A DNA stretch of 64,000 nt from NZ13-RE01 sp049718665. GTDB lineage: Bacteria > Dictyoglomota > Dictyoglomia > Dictyoglomales > Dictyoglomaceae. The translations under genes were made by a program, and so were the position numbers. The DNA is taken from the NCBI GenBank assembly GCA_049718665.1, contig JBNARO010000001.1, forward strand, positions 1 to 64,000. The letters run 5' to 3'. Position 1 is the stretch's first letter, and the number at the start of each line of letters is the position of its first letter. The notes beneath the pieces are model-generated. The model was not told the DNA's origin, made no database searches, and saw only the letters and a program-made list of their open reading frames with translations. Shown here in pieces: positions 41,204 through 50,720 of the stretch.

Positions 41204-43288
41204 TTATTGCTTATTTATATAAAAAGAAACTTTTGTTCTCCATTTCCCCTTTGGTCTAATAGTTATATTATATAAATGAAGAAAGGTACTTCCTTGATAT
41301 ACCCTTTCAAAACCTTCTTCAGATAAAGATATTGTCTCTATGGGATACCTGTACCATTTAACCTTCTCCTCAATTTCACATTTCAAATCTATTAAAGGAC
41401 TTTTTATTCCCCAACTATTTACTTCTTCTATTCCCATAGACCTCAATGGGGATCTCCAATTCGAATTCGGAATATAGAAATAATACTCATTATGGTTTGG
41501 AGCTAAAAAATTAAATACTGCTTCCCATGCAAAAACAAAAGAAATTTCTTCTGATGAAATATTTTCTAAATTATAGAGTATTTCAATTTCTGATTTATCT
41601 TTATAGATTTTAAAAGCCTTTTCCAACTTAACATAATTTTCTCCAGTAAAAACTAATAACAAATAATCTTTAAATCTCCTCTTTTTCCAATGAAAGGAGA
41701 GATCTAAAGAATTAAATAAAGAATTTTCTCTACCTTGCCAAAGTTCTTCTAAGGAAGGTATTTTGTCAAAGAAATATTCTTTAAAGGAAAATCTTCTATG
41801 TTTATCATAGAAAAGAAAATTTTCTAACCCTTTTTCTTTAACTACCCATCTTTCATGTATAGTCTTTCCTTCCTCTTTATTTTCCTTTATGGTAAAAAGC
41901 TTATCATGATATGCTTCTCTTCTTCGAGTTAAAACATTAGTGAGATTAAAAGAGAGAGGTTTAAAATCCCATTCTAAAAGTCCCGCACCTAAATGAGGAG
42001 CAAAATATAAATTAAAGTTCTTAGATTCTACAATTATTTCCTCCCTTCCATCGCAATCAAAATCAAAAGACTTTATACTTATCTTATTTTTCCCTTTTAC
42101 TTTGTCTACATAATTTTCTGCACTTATTATATGAGAATAAACTGCAGATCGTAGATGTGGAAGATAAAGACCACCAAAAATTCCATGCCAATATGCATCA
42201 TTTGCCTGAGCTTGCCAAATTTCTTCTAAAGCCAAACTTCTATATTTACTTTTTAAAGGAAGACCTTTTATCTTATTTCTTACATAAAGCATCCTTTTAT
42301 GAAGATGATTTGCTTCAGGATATTTTGCTAAAAAATTTCTCCAGAATCCACCTCTTATAAAGGGAGAATACTTTTCCAACTTTCCTTGACTTTTAATTTC
42401 CTCTATTAACTCTTCTAAAATCTTTTGAGCAGAAGGATAGAGAACCCATTCCATCATCTCTCTATAAGATGCGGTAGGAAGATAAATCCTTCCAATAGGT
42501 GGAAATTTCTCAATGTATTCTTTATAATTCATTACTTTTATCCACGAGAAATTTTCCTTTAAAGTTTGCCAAAATCTCTCCAACCATTTATTTTCATAAA
42601 CTGTTTTGTAAGTATCAGGCCAAAGTCCAAATTTTTCTCCATCATCAAAAAATACTGCAAGATTTGTCCCTTGTGGAGAAACATAATTTTTAAGGTAATC
42701 TATGATTTCCTGAGGTTCATAAAAAGGAATAAGATATCTAAGCTTCATATTTATAGGAAAAACTTTTACTGTATAGCCTTGTTCTTCCATAATGTAATAT
42801 CCAAAGAGTTCTTCAGGCTGTAATCCTGTGGAAAGAAAATGAGCATCATCTACTACCACATACTCAATACCTGCTTCTGCTAAAGGTTTTACAAGATGAG
42901 GTTCCCAAACTCTCTCTGCTAACCACAACCCTTTAGGTTTCTGTCCAAATTTATTCCAAATGTATTTATTTAACTTGTTTATTTGCATAACCTTATCTTC
43001 GTCGGATATTATTGCTAAAATAGGTTCATAAAATCCCCCAGAAAGAAGTTCCATTTGTCCTCTTTCAGAGAGCTTCTTCAAGCTTTTAAAATACTCAGGA
43101 TGGTTTTTCTCAAGCCACTGTAAAAGAAATCCAGAAAAATGCATACTAAAAGGGAAATCAGGATTCTCTAAAAAGAAATTAATAAGAGGTCTGTAAGATA
43201 ATTCATAGGCTTTCTCTATAACAAAGTCAAAATTACCTACTGGCTGATGATTATGAAGTCCCAATGCAAAAATAATTTTACCTTCCAC
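41204..43288 (-). CDS. amyA: GH57 alpha-amylase/4-alpha-glucanotransferase (AmyA type)
   Basis: A 694-residue family GH57 enzyme acting on starch-like glucans, cytoplasmic since no signal peptide is seen. GH57 regions: HNHQPVG near residue 13-19, GGFYEPILAII, the nucleophile Glu in GLWLAERVWEP near 123, the general acid Asp in FFDDGEKFGLWP near 213, and a C-terminal domain with the DFDCDGREEIIVES and SEEGFERVYQGS blocks. It resembles D. thermophilum AmyA, the founding GH57 member, along its whole length (from memory). The start overlaps the stop of the other GH57 gene by one base, so the pair is one operon. Confidence 0.92.
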   Translation of the reverse strand: MEGKIIFALGLHNHQPVGNFDFVIEKAYELSYRPLINFFLENPDFPFSMHFSGFLLQWLEKNHPEYFKSLKKLSERGQMELLSGGFYEPILAIISDEDKVMQINKLNKYIWNKFGQKPKGLWLAERVWEPHLVKPLAEAGIEYVVVDDAHFLSTGLQPEELFGYYIMEEQGYTVKVFPINMKLRYLIPFYEPQEIIDYLKNYVSPQGTNLAVFFDDGEKFGLWPDTYKTVYENKWLERFWQTLKENFSWIKVMNYKEYIEKFPPIGRIYLPTASYREMMEWVLYPSAQKILEELIEEIKSQGKLEKYSPFIRGGFWRNFLAKYPEANHLHKRMLYVRNKIKGLPLKSKYRSLALEEIWQAQANDAYWHGIFGGLYLPHLRSAVYSHIISAENYVDKVKGKNKISIKSFDFDCDGREEIIVESKNFNLYFAPHLGAGLLEWDFKPLSFNLTNVLTRRREAYHDKLFTIKENKEEGKTIHERWVVKEKGLENFLFYDKHRRFSFKEYFFDKIPSLEELWQGRENSLFNSLDLSFHWKKRRFKDYLLLVFTGENYVKLEKAFKIYKDKSEIEILYNLENISSEEISFVFAWEAVFNFLAPNHNEYYFYIPNSNWRSPLRSMGIEEVNSWGIKSPLIDLKCEIEEKVKWYRYPIETISLSEEGFERVYQGSTFLHLYNITIRPKGKWRTKVSFYINKQ

Positions 43289-44844
43289 TACTCTCTCCTC
43301 CTAAAAACTTTGTAATCTATATTTGGAAATAAAGAATCAGTCTCTTCTAATTTCTTAAGAATATTGAAAGCTTCTACTGAGGGTTCTTTAATCTTTAAAA
43401 GGTCTGAAAGATTTAAGAAGTTTTCAAAATGTTGATAAAATCTCTTATATCCATAATCTTGAGCTTGATGTGTAGTAATTAGAAAAGGCCAATCACTACT
43501 TTCTAAAAGTAATTTTTCTCTCGCCATTTGTTTTAGCAATTTTTCCTTCCACAAAGAATTTACTTCTTCTCTTTCAATAATCTCTTCCATAGTGTCTTCT
43601 ACTAAATATATCTTTCTCCAAAGTTCTTCTGTATCTTTATTTAACCAAACCTCATGTTTTCCTCCTTTTCCCCACGAAGACTCTGAAATATTTATTCTAT
43701 CCTTTGGAGGATAAATACTTAGGTAAAGGGTAGGAGTTATACTTTTAACTATTTGGCTTTCACTGATTAGCTCATAAACTCTTTCTAAAAAGATTAATCC
43801 TTCAAACCACCAATGTCCAAAAAGTTCTGTATCATACATGGCAGTAATTATTCCTTTATCTTTTTTCCCTTCTTCTTCTAAAAGACTTACAAAATGATTT
43901 GCATGTTCTAAGGCTTTATTTTTTGCAACCTCTGGCTCATAGATTTCTTTTTTTCCTAAATCTAAATTTTTTGACACTATTTTCCAATATTGTAGTCCTG
44001 AACTCTCTGCTTTTTTATGAAATTCTCTATATACTCCATCTCCAGGATACCCCCAATCCGCAGACCAAACTTGCATACTAGTTTTTTGATGTCTTCCAAA
44101 TACTACTATTTCACTATCACTCACATAATAGGGACTTAAAATAGATCTCCCATTTTCAGGACTTTTAAATTCAGGATATCCCAAGGATTCTTCTCCTAAT
44201 ATGGAATGGGCGTCTACAAAGAAGTATTTTAAGTTTAATTCAGATAAAAATTTTTCTAAGCCTGGTTTATAGGCACATTCAGGTAGCCAAACGCCTACAG
44301 GTTCTTCTCCAAAATGCTTTTTATAATTTTCTTTACCTATATATAACTGAGCATAAACTGAAGAAGATTTTTTTAATAAAGGAAGATAAGCATGAGTAGC
44401 AGAACTTGTTAAAATCTCCAAATTCCCATCTTTTTGTAGTTCCCTCCAAAACTTTAAAACATTTCTTGAAAAAATATTTCTAAAAGCATTTAATATTTCT
44501 TGATAGTGCCTTTTGTAGAATTTTGCAACTTCAGCTTCTTTTTTTTCTTTTTTACTGAACTCATAGTAGTCTTTTTCAGCTAAACTTATCTTTTCTTCTA
44601 TATATTTCTCCGTCTCATAAATCATATAGGCATCAGAAAGTTGTTCTGCTAAAACAGGAGTAACGCCAAGAGTTATATGCCAATCGATTCCTTTATTTTT
44701 AAGATTATAAAAAACCATAGAAAGAGGAATATACGTCTCCAACATAGCTTCAAAAAACCATTCCTCTCCAAAAGGCCATCTTCCAGCTTTCTTAACAAAG
44801 GGAAGATGGGAATGTAAAACTAAATTAAAATAAATATTTTGCAT
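43288..44844 (-). CDS. GH57 1,4-alpha-glucan branching enzyme type protein
   Basis: A 518-residue GH57 protein with a C-terminal DUF1957-like domain, as in thermophile glycogen branching enzymes. N-terminal HSHLPFVKKAGRWPFGEEW, the ITLGVTPVLAEQLSD block, nucleophile region GVWLPECAYKPG and acid region AMYDTELFGHWWFEG. The C-terminal SSWGKGGKHEVWLN segment is typical. I chose the ATG at 44844, with GGAGGGG before it. Together with the AmyA-type gene it suggests intracellular glucan building and breakdown. Confidence 0.88.
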   Translation of the reverse strand: MQNIYFNLVLHSHLPFVKKAGRWPFGEEWFFEAMLETYIPLSMVFYNLKNKGIDWHITLGVTPVLAEQLSDAYMIYETEKYIEEKISLAEKDYYEFSKKEKKEAEVAKFYKRHYQEILNAFRNIFSRNVLKFWRELQKDGNLEILTSSATHAYLPLLKKSSSVYAQLYIGKENYKKHFGEEPVGVWLPECAYKPGLEKFLSELNLKYFFVDAHSILGEESLGYPEFKSPENGRSILSPYYVSDSEIVVFGRHQKTSMQVWSADWGYPGDGVYREFHKKAESSGLQYWKIVSKNLDLGKKEIYEPEVAKNKALEHANHFVSLLEEEGKKDKGIITAMYDTELFGHWWFEGLIFLERVYELISESQIVKSITPTLYLSIYPPKDRINISESSWGKGGKHEVWLNKDTEELWRKIYLVEDTMEEIIEREEVNSLWKEKLLKQMAREKLLLESSDWPFLITTHQAQDYGYKRFYQHFENFLNLSDLLKIKEPSVEAFNILKKLEETDSLFPNIDYKVFRRRE

Positions 44845-44873
44845 AACAAACCCCTCCTTCAACTATTATTTAC

Positions 44874-44885
44874 TAACAGCTGTTA
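44874..44885. promoter_or_regulatory. Palindrome upstream of the GH57 operon
   Basis: A perfect 12-bp palindrome TAACAGCTGTTA, 30 bp before the branching-enzyme ATG and just after the terminator of the upstream gene. Possible operator; no matching site seen elsewhere in the window. Confidence 0.3.
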
Positions 44886-44899
44886 CCTAAATCTTACAA

Positions 44900-44928
44900 A
44901 AGAAGGGGGATTTTTTCTCCCCCTTCTT
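44900..44928 (-). terminator. Terminator after the MsmK-type ATPase gene
   Basis: Ten-bp stem AAGAAGGGGG with CCCCCTTCTT around an A-rich loop, followed on the minus strand by TTTTG. It ends the ABC ATPase transcript 35 bp after its stop codon. Confidence 0.8.
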
Positions 44929-44962
44929 ATTTCTTTCCAATTTATAGGAAATTTTACTATCC

Positions 44963-46075
44963 TCAGATAATTGCCACCTGAGAAGTAGGATCAAAAAGAT
45001 GCATCTTTCTAATATCAAACATAACTTTAATCCTTTCTCCCATCTTTGCCTTTGTCTCAGAGCCTACTCTTGCTACAACACTTACTGGTCCCTCTACAAG
45101 ATATAGGTATACTTCTGTTCCCATAGGCTCTAATACTTCAATCTTTAATTCTGCCACATCTTCAGGAATTATTTCCTCAGTCTTAATCAAAGATACATCG
45201 TAAATATGTTCTGGTCTTATTCCAAGAATTACTTTTTTCCCAAGATAGTTTTTTGCCTGTTCTGCAACAAAACCTTGCATATCCTGAGGAATTCCTAACT
45301 TTATACTCCCAAGGTCCAAAACTCTTGCATTTTCGTCTAATCTTGCATCAATAAAATTCATAGGAGGACTTCCAATAAATCCTGCTACAAAGATATTGTT
45401 TGGCTTTTCATAGATGGCGAGAGGCTCATCTACTTGTTGAACTACTCCATCTTTCATAACTACAATACGATCACCCATAGTCATTGCTTCAGTTTGGTCG
45501 TGAGTGACATATATAGTGGTTACTCCAAGACTTCTTTGAAGTTTCTTAAGTTCTGCTCTCATTTGGACTCTTAATTTAGCATCTAAGTTAGATAAAGGCT
45601 CGTCCATTAGGAACACTTTAGGTTCACGAACAATAGCACGACCCAATGCTACTCTTTGTCTCTGTCCACCAGAAAGTTCTTTTGGCTTTCTCTTAAGAAG
45701 ATTTTCAATACCTAACATTTCTGCTGCAGCTTTTACTCTTCTATCAATTTCATCTTTTGGGAACTTTCTTAGTTTTAATCCAAAAGCCATATTATCATAT
45801 ACTGTCATATGGGGATAAAGAGCATAATTTTGGAATACCATTGCAATATCTCTATCCTTTGGTGGCACATCATTAACCAATCTTCCGCCAATATATATTT
45901 TCCCTTCTGTAACTTCTTCTAACCCTGCAATCATTCTTAGAGTAGTAGTTTTTCCACATCCTGAAGGTCCTACAAGAACAATAAACTCACGATCTTGAAT
46001 ATCAAGAGTAACATTATTCACAGCAACAACATCGCCAAATTTTTTAGTTACTCCTTCGAGTTTTACATCTGCCAT
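44963..46075 (-). CDS. msmK: Sugar ABC transporter ATPase, MalK/MsmK/UgpC type (stand-alone)
   Basis: A 370-residue ATPase of the carbohydrate uptake family 1. Walker A GPSGCGKTTTLRMIAG near residue 36, Q-loop, signature LSGGQRQRVALGRAI near 134, Walker B VFLMDEPLSNLDAKL, H-loop TIYVTHDQTEAM, and a C-terminal OB/TOBE part with ILGIRPEHIYDV. It is encoded alone, with its own terminator. The importer at 10070-13005 has two CUT1 permeases but no ATPase, so this protein is a good candidate to serve it and others, as MsmK does in streptococci. Confidence 0.92.
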   Translation of the reverse strand: MADVKLEGVTKKFGDVVAVNNVTLDIQDREFIVLVGPSGCGKTTTLRMIAGLEEVTEGKIYIGGRLVNDVPPKDRDIAMVFQNYALYPHMTVYDNMAFGLKLRKFPKDEIDRRVKAAAEMLGIENLLKRKPKELSGGQRQRVALGRAIVREPKVFLMDEPLSNLDAKLRVQMRAELKKLQRSLGVTTIYVTHDQTEAMTMGDRIVVMKDGVVQQVDEPLAIYEKPNNIFVAGFIGSPPMNFIDARLDENARVLDLGSIKLGIPQDMQGFVAEQAKNYLGKKVILGIRPEHIYDVSLIKTEEIIPEDVAELKIEVLEPMGTEVYLYLVEGPVSVVARVGSETKAKMGERIKVMFDIRKMHLFDPTSQVAII

Positions 46076-46139
46076 CTCTTAAACCTCCTTTAAAGTAAAT
46101 TGTAATGAAGCATGGGGTAAAATCAGAGTATTCAAAAGT

Positions 46140-46216
46140 TGGTGCGCCCGAAGGGACTCGAACCCCCGACACGCGGTTTAGGAAACCGCTGCTCTCTCCT
46201 ACTGAGCTACGGGCGC
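46140..46216 (-). tRNA. tRNA-Arg (anticodon CCU)
   Basis: Cloverleaf on the minus strand with encoded CCA: acceptor GCGCCCG/CGGGCGC, D-arm GCTC/GAGC, anticodon stem GCGGT/ACCGC with loop TTCCTAA, T-loop TTCGAGT. Reads AGG codons. Confidence 0.97.
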
Positions 46217-46305
46217 TTAAAGAGGAGAGAAAACATTTCTCAGAATTCACACAAAAATTTTTTATTTCCAATTATCTTTCTTTAACTAAGTTATTTTTTT
46301 ATTTA

Positions 46306-46381
46306 TGGTGCGGACGGGTGGAATCGAACCACCGACGCAGGGATTTTCAGTCCCTCGCTCTACCGACTGAGCTACGTCCGC
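46306..46381 (-). tRNA. tRNA-Phe (anticodon GAA)
   Basis: Cloverleaf on the minus strand with encoded CCA: acceptor GCGGACG/CGTCCGC, anticodon stem AGGGA/TCCCT with loop CTGAAAA, T-arm GGTGG-TTCGATT-CCACC. 89 bp upstream of the tRNA-Arg, likely co-transcribed. Confidence 0.97.
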
Positions 46382-46429
46382 AACCTTTAAGAAAATTATA
46401 TCAGATGGAGTTTTATCTATCAAGTATAT

Positions 46430-46801
46430 TTAGTCTTTTTTTATTGGAATAATTAGTTTCTGCCCTACAAATAATCTATTAGGATCTTTAAGATTATTAA
46501 TTCTTGCCAATTCCTTCCAATCGATGGAATATTTCTTAGCAATTCCTATGGTAGTATCTCCTACTTTTACCTCATAAATAATTTGCGTATAAGTTTCTTT
46601 ATTTTGTTTCTCATTTTTTTCCTCTTTTACTATATTTTGTTTAGGTGGTTTAATAACTTCTACCCTTTTTTCAGGAGCTTTAATTTCTTCGCTCTTAGAG
46701 ATCTGTGGCATTCTTTCTATGGAAAATAATTGGCTTGCAAGGAAAACAATCAAAAGAAAACTTATTGTATATATTAAAACTTCTCTAAAAAATCTTCTCA
46801 T
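46430..46801 (-). CDS. Membrane-anchored LysM-domain protein
   Basis: A 123-residue protein: one N-terminal membrane segment (IYTISFLLIVFLASQLF), a Lys/Glu/Pro-rich spacer (residues 35-75) and a C-terminal LysM domain (YEVKVGDTTIGIAKKYSI through VGQKLIIPI). LysM binds peptidoglycan, so it probably faces the cell wall. It overlaps the P-type ATPase gene by 17 bp and ends that operon. Confidence 0.85.
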   Translation of the reverse strand: MRRFFREVLIYTISFLLIVFLASQLFSIERMPQISKSEEIKAPEKRVEVIKPPKQNIVKEEKNEKQNKETYTQIIYEVKVGDTTIGIAKKYSIDWKELARINNLKDPNRLFVGQKLIIPIKKD

Positions 46802-49382
46802 ATATCTTCCTCAAAAGAAATTTATATATTGGAAGCATAGAAACAGCTATTACTATTAAAAGCTTCTCTAAATCTAAATATTCCAGCTTAAAGAAACTTC
46901 TTCCAAAACTTGTGTAAAGAATTACCAATTGTAAAAGGAAGGACAGTAAAATAGATAAGCTTAGGTAAATATTAGAGAAAGCATCTTTAATAATGCTTTT
47001 TCTTCTTCCCAGAGATAAAGCTAAGGCTTGGAATAGTTGGGCAAATACAAGTCCTGAGAAGGCTAAGGTTCTTGCCAAGTTTATATTATTAAAAGTTAAT
47101 CCCCAATAAAATAGAGATAAAGAAGCAATTCCCATAAAGATTCCATCAATTAATAGTTTTTTCCAAGTTTCTTTAGTCAATATTCCCTCATTTATAGACC
47201 GAGGTTTTCTTTCCATTATATCCTTTTCAGCAGGTTCCACTCCTAAAGCTAAAGCGGGAAAACCATCGGTTATTAAGTTTATCCAAAGTAGTTCCAAAGG
47301 AGTCAAAGGTAAGGGAAATCTTAATAATATACTTAATCCTACTACAAAAATCTCACTTAAATTACAAGAAAAGAGGTAGTATGTTACTTTCCTTATGTTA
47401 TCAAAAATTCTTCTTCCCTCTTCTACAGCTTTTACAATAGTAGCAAAACTATCATCAAGTAAAACTAAATCAGACGCCTCTCTCGCCACTTCTGTTCCTC
47501 TTTGACCCATACTTATTCCAATATCCGCCATCTTGAGTGCAGGAGCATCATTTACACCATCTCCTGTCATTGCTACTACCTCACCTTTTTCTTTTAATCT
47601 TTTTACTATCTCCATCTTATGTTCAGGAAGAACCCGAGAAAAGAGAGCAACTTTATCCCAAGCAATCCTATTGAAAGCCTTTTCACTATTTAGTTCTTCT
47701 CCTTGATATGAAACTCTATTTTCCACATCTATCCCAAGATCTTTTGCAATCTTTTTTGCAGTCCATATATAATCACCTGTAACAATTATCGGTCTAATTC
47801 CCGCATGAGAACATAAATCAAAAGCTTCTTTTATTCCCTCCCTTAATGGATCTAAAAAGGCAACAAATCCTAAAAAAGTAAGATTTTCTTCTAAGTTTTC
47901 TAAATCATAATCCTCCATAATTCTTTTTGCTACTCCTAAGACTCTAAGACCTTCCTTTGCTAATTCTATTTGTCTTTCTGTCAATTTCTTCTTTAATTCT
48001 TCATCTAATGGGATAATAGTCTTATCTATTTTCACATATTTACTTCTCTGAAGTATTCCTTCAGGAGCTCCCTTAGTAACTAAAAGATATTTATCATTGT
48101 CTTTGTAAAGAACACTGACTCTTTTTCTTTGAGAGTCAAAGGGAATTTCTTTTATCTTTTCCCTATTGTTTGATATTCTATCTAAAATGCCTAAATTCTC
48201 GCCAGCCCTAAAAAGGGCAATTTCCAATGGATCTCCCAAGAAATTTCCTTCCTTTTTTCTAACATTACTACACAAAATTGCGCTTTCCAATATTTCATAA
48301 ACTTGTGATCTAAAATTAGAAAAATCATTTCTATTGTAAACCCTTTTTGGAAGACCTATTTTGACTAACTCCATTCTGTTTTCTGTTAACGTCCCTGTCT
48401 TATCAGTACATATTACTGTAGTTGCACCAAGAGCTTCTACTGCAGAAAGTCTTCTCACTACTGCCTTCCTTTTTGCCATCTCTTGAACTCCTAAGGCTAA
48501 CAAAATAGTAATCACTGTAGGCAGTCCTTCAGGAATTGCTGCTACTGCCAAGCTAACCGAAGTCATAAACATCTCAAAAAATTCTCTTTTTTGTATAATT
48601 CCAATTCCTAAAAGGACAAAGATTAAAAGTAGTATAAGAATAGAGATTTGTTTTCCTAATTTTTCCAGTTCTCTTTGTAATGGAGTAGGTTCTTCCTTCA
48701 TTTCAGAGAGCATTTTTGCAATCCTTCCAAGAGCGGTATTTTCACCAATTTCTACCACTACTCCTTTACCTTTTCCTGAGATTATATATGTCCCCTTAAA
48801 TCCCATATTATACTGCTCTCCTAAATCTAACTTTCCTTCCCCAACAAAATTAGCGTCTTTTCTTACCGCTTCTGATTCTCCTGTTAATATAGACTCATCT
48901 ACCTGAAGATAACTTGTCTCAATGAATCTAACATCTGCAGGAATTTTTTCCCCCTCTTCTAAAAGAACAATATCTCCAGGAACCAGCTCTTCTAAGGAGA
49001 TTTCTTTTATTTCTCCTTCTCTTATAACTTTTACCAGAGGATTTGTTAATGCTTTTATAGAAACTAAGGTTTTTTCTGCCTTAAATTCTTGAGAAGCCCC
49101 CAAAATTGCATTTATTAAAACAATGATAAATATAGCAATAGCATCTTTAATTTCTCCCAAGAGTAAAGATATAAAGGTAGCACTAAGAAGAATTATAGTA
49201 AGAAATTCTTTAAACTGATTTAGAAAAAGGCGGAAAAAACTGGATGGAGGTTTCTCTGGTAAAGTATTTTTCCCATATATTTTTTGCCTTTCTTTAACTT
49301 CCTTTTCTGATAGACCTTTTTCAGAATCAGTTTTTAACTCTCGAATTACTTCTTCTATTTTCAAATTACTCCAGTTTCTCAT
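46785..49382 (-). CDS. P-type calcium-transporting ATPase (PacL/SERCA-like, P2A)
   Basis: An 865-residue ion pump. N-terminal cation-ATPase domain KGLSEKEVKERQKIYGKNTL, actuator motif ILTGESEAV, membrane motif with the AAIPEGLPTVITI stretch (P2A ion-binding PEGLP), phosphorylated Asp in CTDKTGTLTENR, hinge MTGDGVNDAPALKMADIGI, and a six-segment C-terminal membrane domain with LLWINLITDGFPALALG. The motifs fit Ca2+ export; Mn2+ is also possible. It lies between MscS and LysM genes in one operon. Confidence 0.9.
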   Translation of the reverse strand: MRNWSNLKIEEVIRELKTDSEKGLSEKEVKERQKIYGKNTLPEKPPSSFFRLFLNQFKEFLTIILLSATFISLLLGEIKDAIAIFIIVLINAILGASQEFKAEKTLVSIKALTNPLVKVIREGEIKEISLEELVPGDIVLLEEGEKIPADVRFIETSYLQVDESILTGESEAVRKDANFVGEGKLDLGEQYNMGFKGTYIISGKGKGVVVEIGENTALGRIAKMLSEMKEEPTPLQRELEKLGKQISILILLLIFVLLGIGIIQKREFFEMFMTSVSLAVAAIPEGLPTVITILLALGVQEMAKRKAVVRRLSAVEALGATTVICTDKTGTLTENRMELVKIGLPKRVYNRNDFSNFRSQVYEILESAILCSNVRKKEGNFLGDPLEIALFRAGENLGILDRISNNREKIKEIPFDSQRKRVSVLYKDNDKYLLVTKGAPEGILQRSKYVKIDKTIIPLDEELKKKLTERQIELAKEGLRVLGVAKRIMEDYDLENLEENLTFLGFVAFLDPLREGIKEAFDLCSHAGIRPIIVTGDYIWTAKKIAKDLGIDVENRVSYQGEELNSEKAFNRIAWDKVALFSRVLPEHKMEIVKRLKEKGEVVAMTGDGVNDAPALKMADIGISMGQRGTEVAREASDLVLLDDSFATIVKAVEEGRRIFDNIRKVTYYLFSCNLSEIFVVGLSILLRFPLPLTPLELLWINLITDGFPALALGVEPAEKDIMERKPRSINEGILTKETWKKLLIDGIFMGIASLSLFYWGLTFNNINLARTLAFSGLVFAQLFQALALSLGRRKSIIKDAFSNIYLSLSILLSFLLQLVILYTSFGRSFFKLEYLDLEKLLIVIAVSMLPIYKFLLRKIYEKIF

Positions 49383-49397
49383 ATCTCTCCCCCTTTA

Positions 49398-50210
49398 TTA
49401 TATCTTGTCTATTAGCTCCATCTCTTCCAGTTTTGTCAATAATTCTAATCTTAATTCCCTCTCAATTCTCCATCTTTCTCCCGCTTTTGTTTTCATAACA
49501 ACTAATACTTCATAGCCACCTCCACCATATCCTGTTATACCCAAAACCTTTGGCTCATCTAATACTTCTTTATTCCTTTCTTTTATTCTTTCCGCTATTT
49601 CTTTTACAATCTCCAATCCCTTCTTAGGAGACAATTTATAAGGAAGAAGTAATTTTACTACTGCATTGTTATATTCTGCCCCATAATTTCTTATTATATT
49701 TATTTGTCCGTTAGGAATTACGTAGAGAGTTCCATCAAAAGACCTTAATTTTGTAGAACGAATACTTATATCTTCAACTGTTCCTTCTATTCCCCCTATT
49801 TCTACAAAATCTCCTACATTAAGAGCTCTTTCCAAAAGTAGAAAAAATCCAGAAATAAAATCTCTTACTAAGCTTTGGGCTCCAAAGGCTAAAGCAAAGC
49901 TTACAATTCCTAAACTTGCTAATATAGTTTTTGCTTCAAGACCCGCAAAATTTAAAAGGATCAAAATTACGGATAAGATAAAAGCATATCTTAATAGATT
50001 TTCTAAAAGTCTATGAAAAGTTAAAATACTTCTTCTTTGAGATTCTGGGATTTCCTTCTTAAGGGCAAGATTTAAAGATCTTCTAATCAATCTATTAAAG
50101 AATGTATAAAAGATAAAAGCAGTAAGAATATATAAAAATGATGGCAAAGCTTTTTGAAGAAAAATATTAACCTTCTGAGTCCACAAAGAAATATTTACGC
50201 CATTCAGCAT
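49398..50210 (-). CDS. mscS: MscS-family mechanosensitive channel
   Basis: A 270-residue channel protein with three membrane segments. The pore-lining third helix includes LASLGIVSFALAFGAQSLVRDFISG, and the beta-domain start reads NVGDFVEIGGIEGTVEDISI and GTLYVIPNGQI. It releases solutes on osmotic downshock. Its start overlaps the HNH gene by 44 bp; the ATG at 50210 has GGGAAG before it, while a TTG at 50186 is an alternative. Confidence 0.9.
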   Translation of the reverse strand: MLNGVNISLWTQKVNIFLQKALPSFLYILTAFIFYTFFNRLIRRSLNLALKKEIPESQRRSILTFHRLLENLLRYAFILSVILILLNFAGLEAKTILASLGIVSFALAFGAQSLVRDFISGFFLLLERALNVGDFVEIGGIEGTVEDISIRSTKLRSFDGTLYVIPNGQINIIRNYGAEYNNAVVKLLLPYKLSPKKGLEIVKEIAERIKERNKEVLDEPKVLGITGYGGGGYEVLVVMKTKAGERWRIERELRLELLTKLEEMELIDKI

Positions 50211-50694
50211 TTTCTTCCCTTTCCAAATAACGAGTAAGTCTAAAATATGGTATATATTTTGGAGGCTTTGGCTCTCTTATTAGTTTCATATTTGCTTCTT
50301 CTAATGTTTTATCACCTTTCTTTTTATTACATTCTTTACACGCACAAACTAAGTTTTCCCATACAGATTTTCCACCTAACCTTTTAGGAATTACATGGTC
50401 AATAGTCATTTCTCCATCCTTTCTCCCACAATACTGACAGGTATAATTATCTCTAATAAAAATCCCTTTCCTTGAGAGTTTTAACTCCAAACGAGGTCTC
50501 TTTACATAATATAAAAGTCTTATAACTGACGGGATAACGAAATAAGTAGAAGGAGTAGTAATAATTCCACTATTTTCTTCTACCACTTCTGCCTTTTTCT
50601 GAATAATAAGGGACAATGCCCTTTTTACTCCACAAACATCCAAGGGCTCATAATTACTATTTAATACCAATACTTTACTTTCCAAGGTTTTCAT
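50167..50694 (-). CDS. HNH endonuclease domain protein
   Basis: A 175-residue stand-alone HNH nuclease-like protein. The zinc and catalytic core is CQYCGRKDGEMTIDHVIPKR, followed by LVCACKECNKKKGDKT, so four zinc cysteines and the DH pair are all present. The N-terminal NSNYEPLDVCGVKRALSLII is typical of a widespread bacterial family of unknown role. Its position between a sugar transferase and MscS gives no clue. Confidence 0.85.
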   Translation of the reverse strand: MKTLESKVLVLNSNYEPLDVCGVKRALSLIIQKKAEVVEENSGIITTPSTYFVIPSVIRLLYYVKRPRLELKLSRKGIFIRDNYTCQYCGRKDGEMTIDHVIPKRLGGKSVWENLVCACKECNKKKGDKTLEEANMKLIREPKPPKYIPYFRLTRYLEREENAEWRKYFFVDSEG

Positions 50695-50720
50695 ATCCCA
50701 ATTGCATTTATTATATCATA

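Noticed and set aside
46044..46452. Open frames running through the two tRNA genes
   Set aside because: They are chance frames across clear tRNA cloverleafs on the minus strand.
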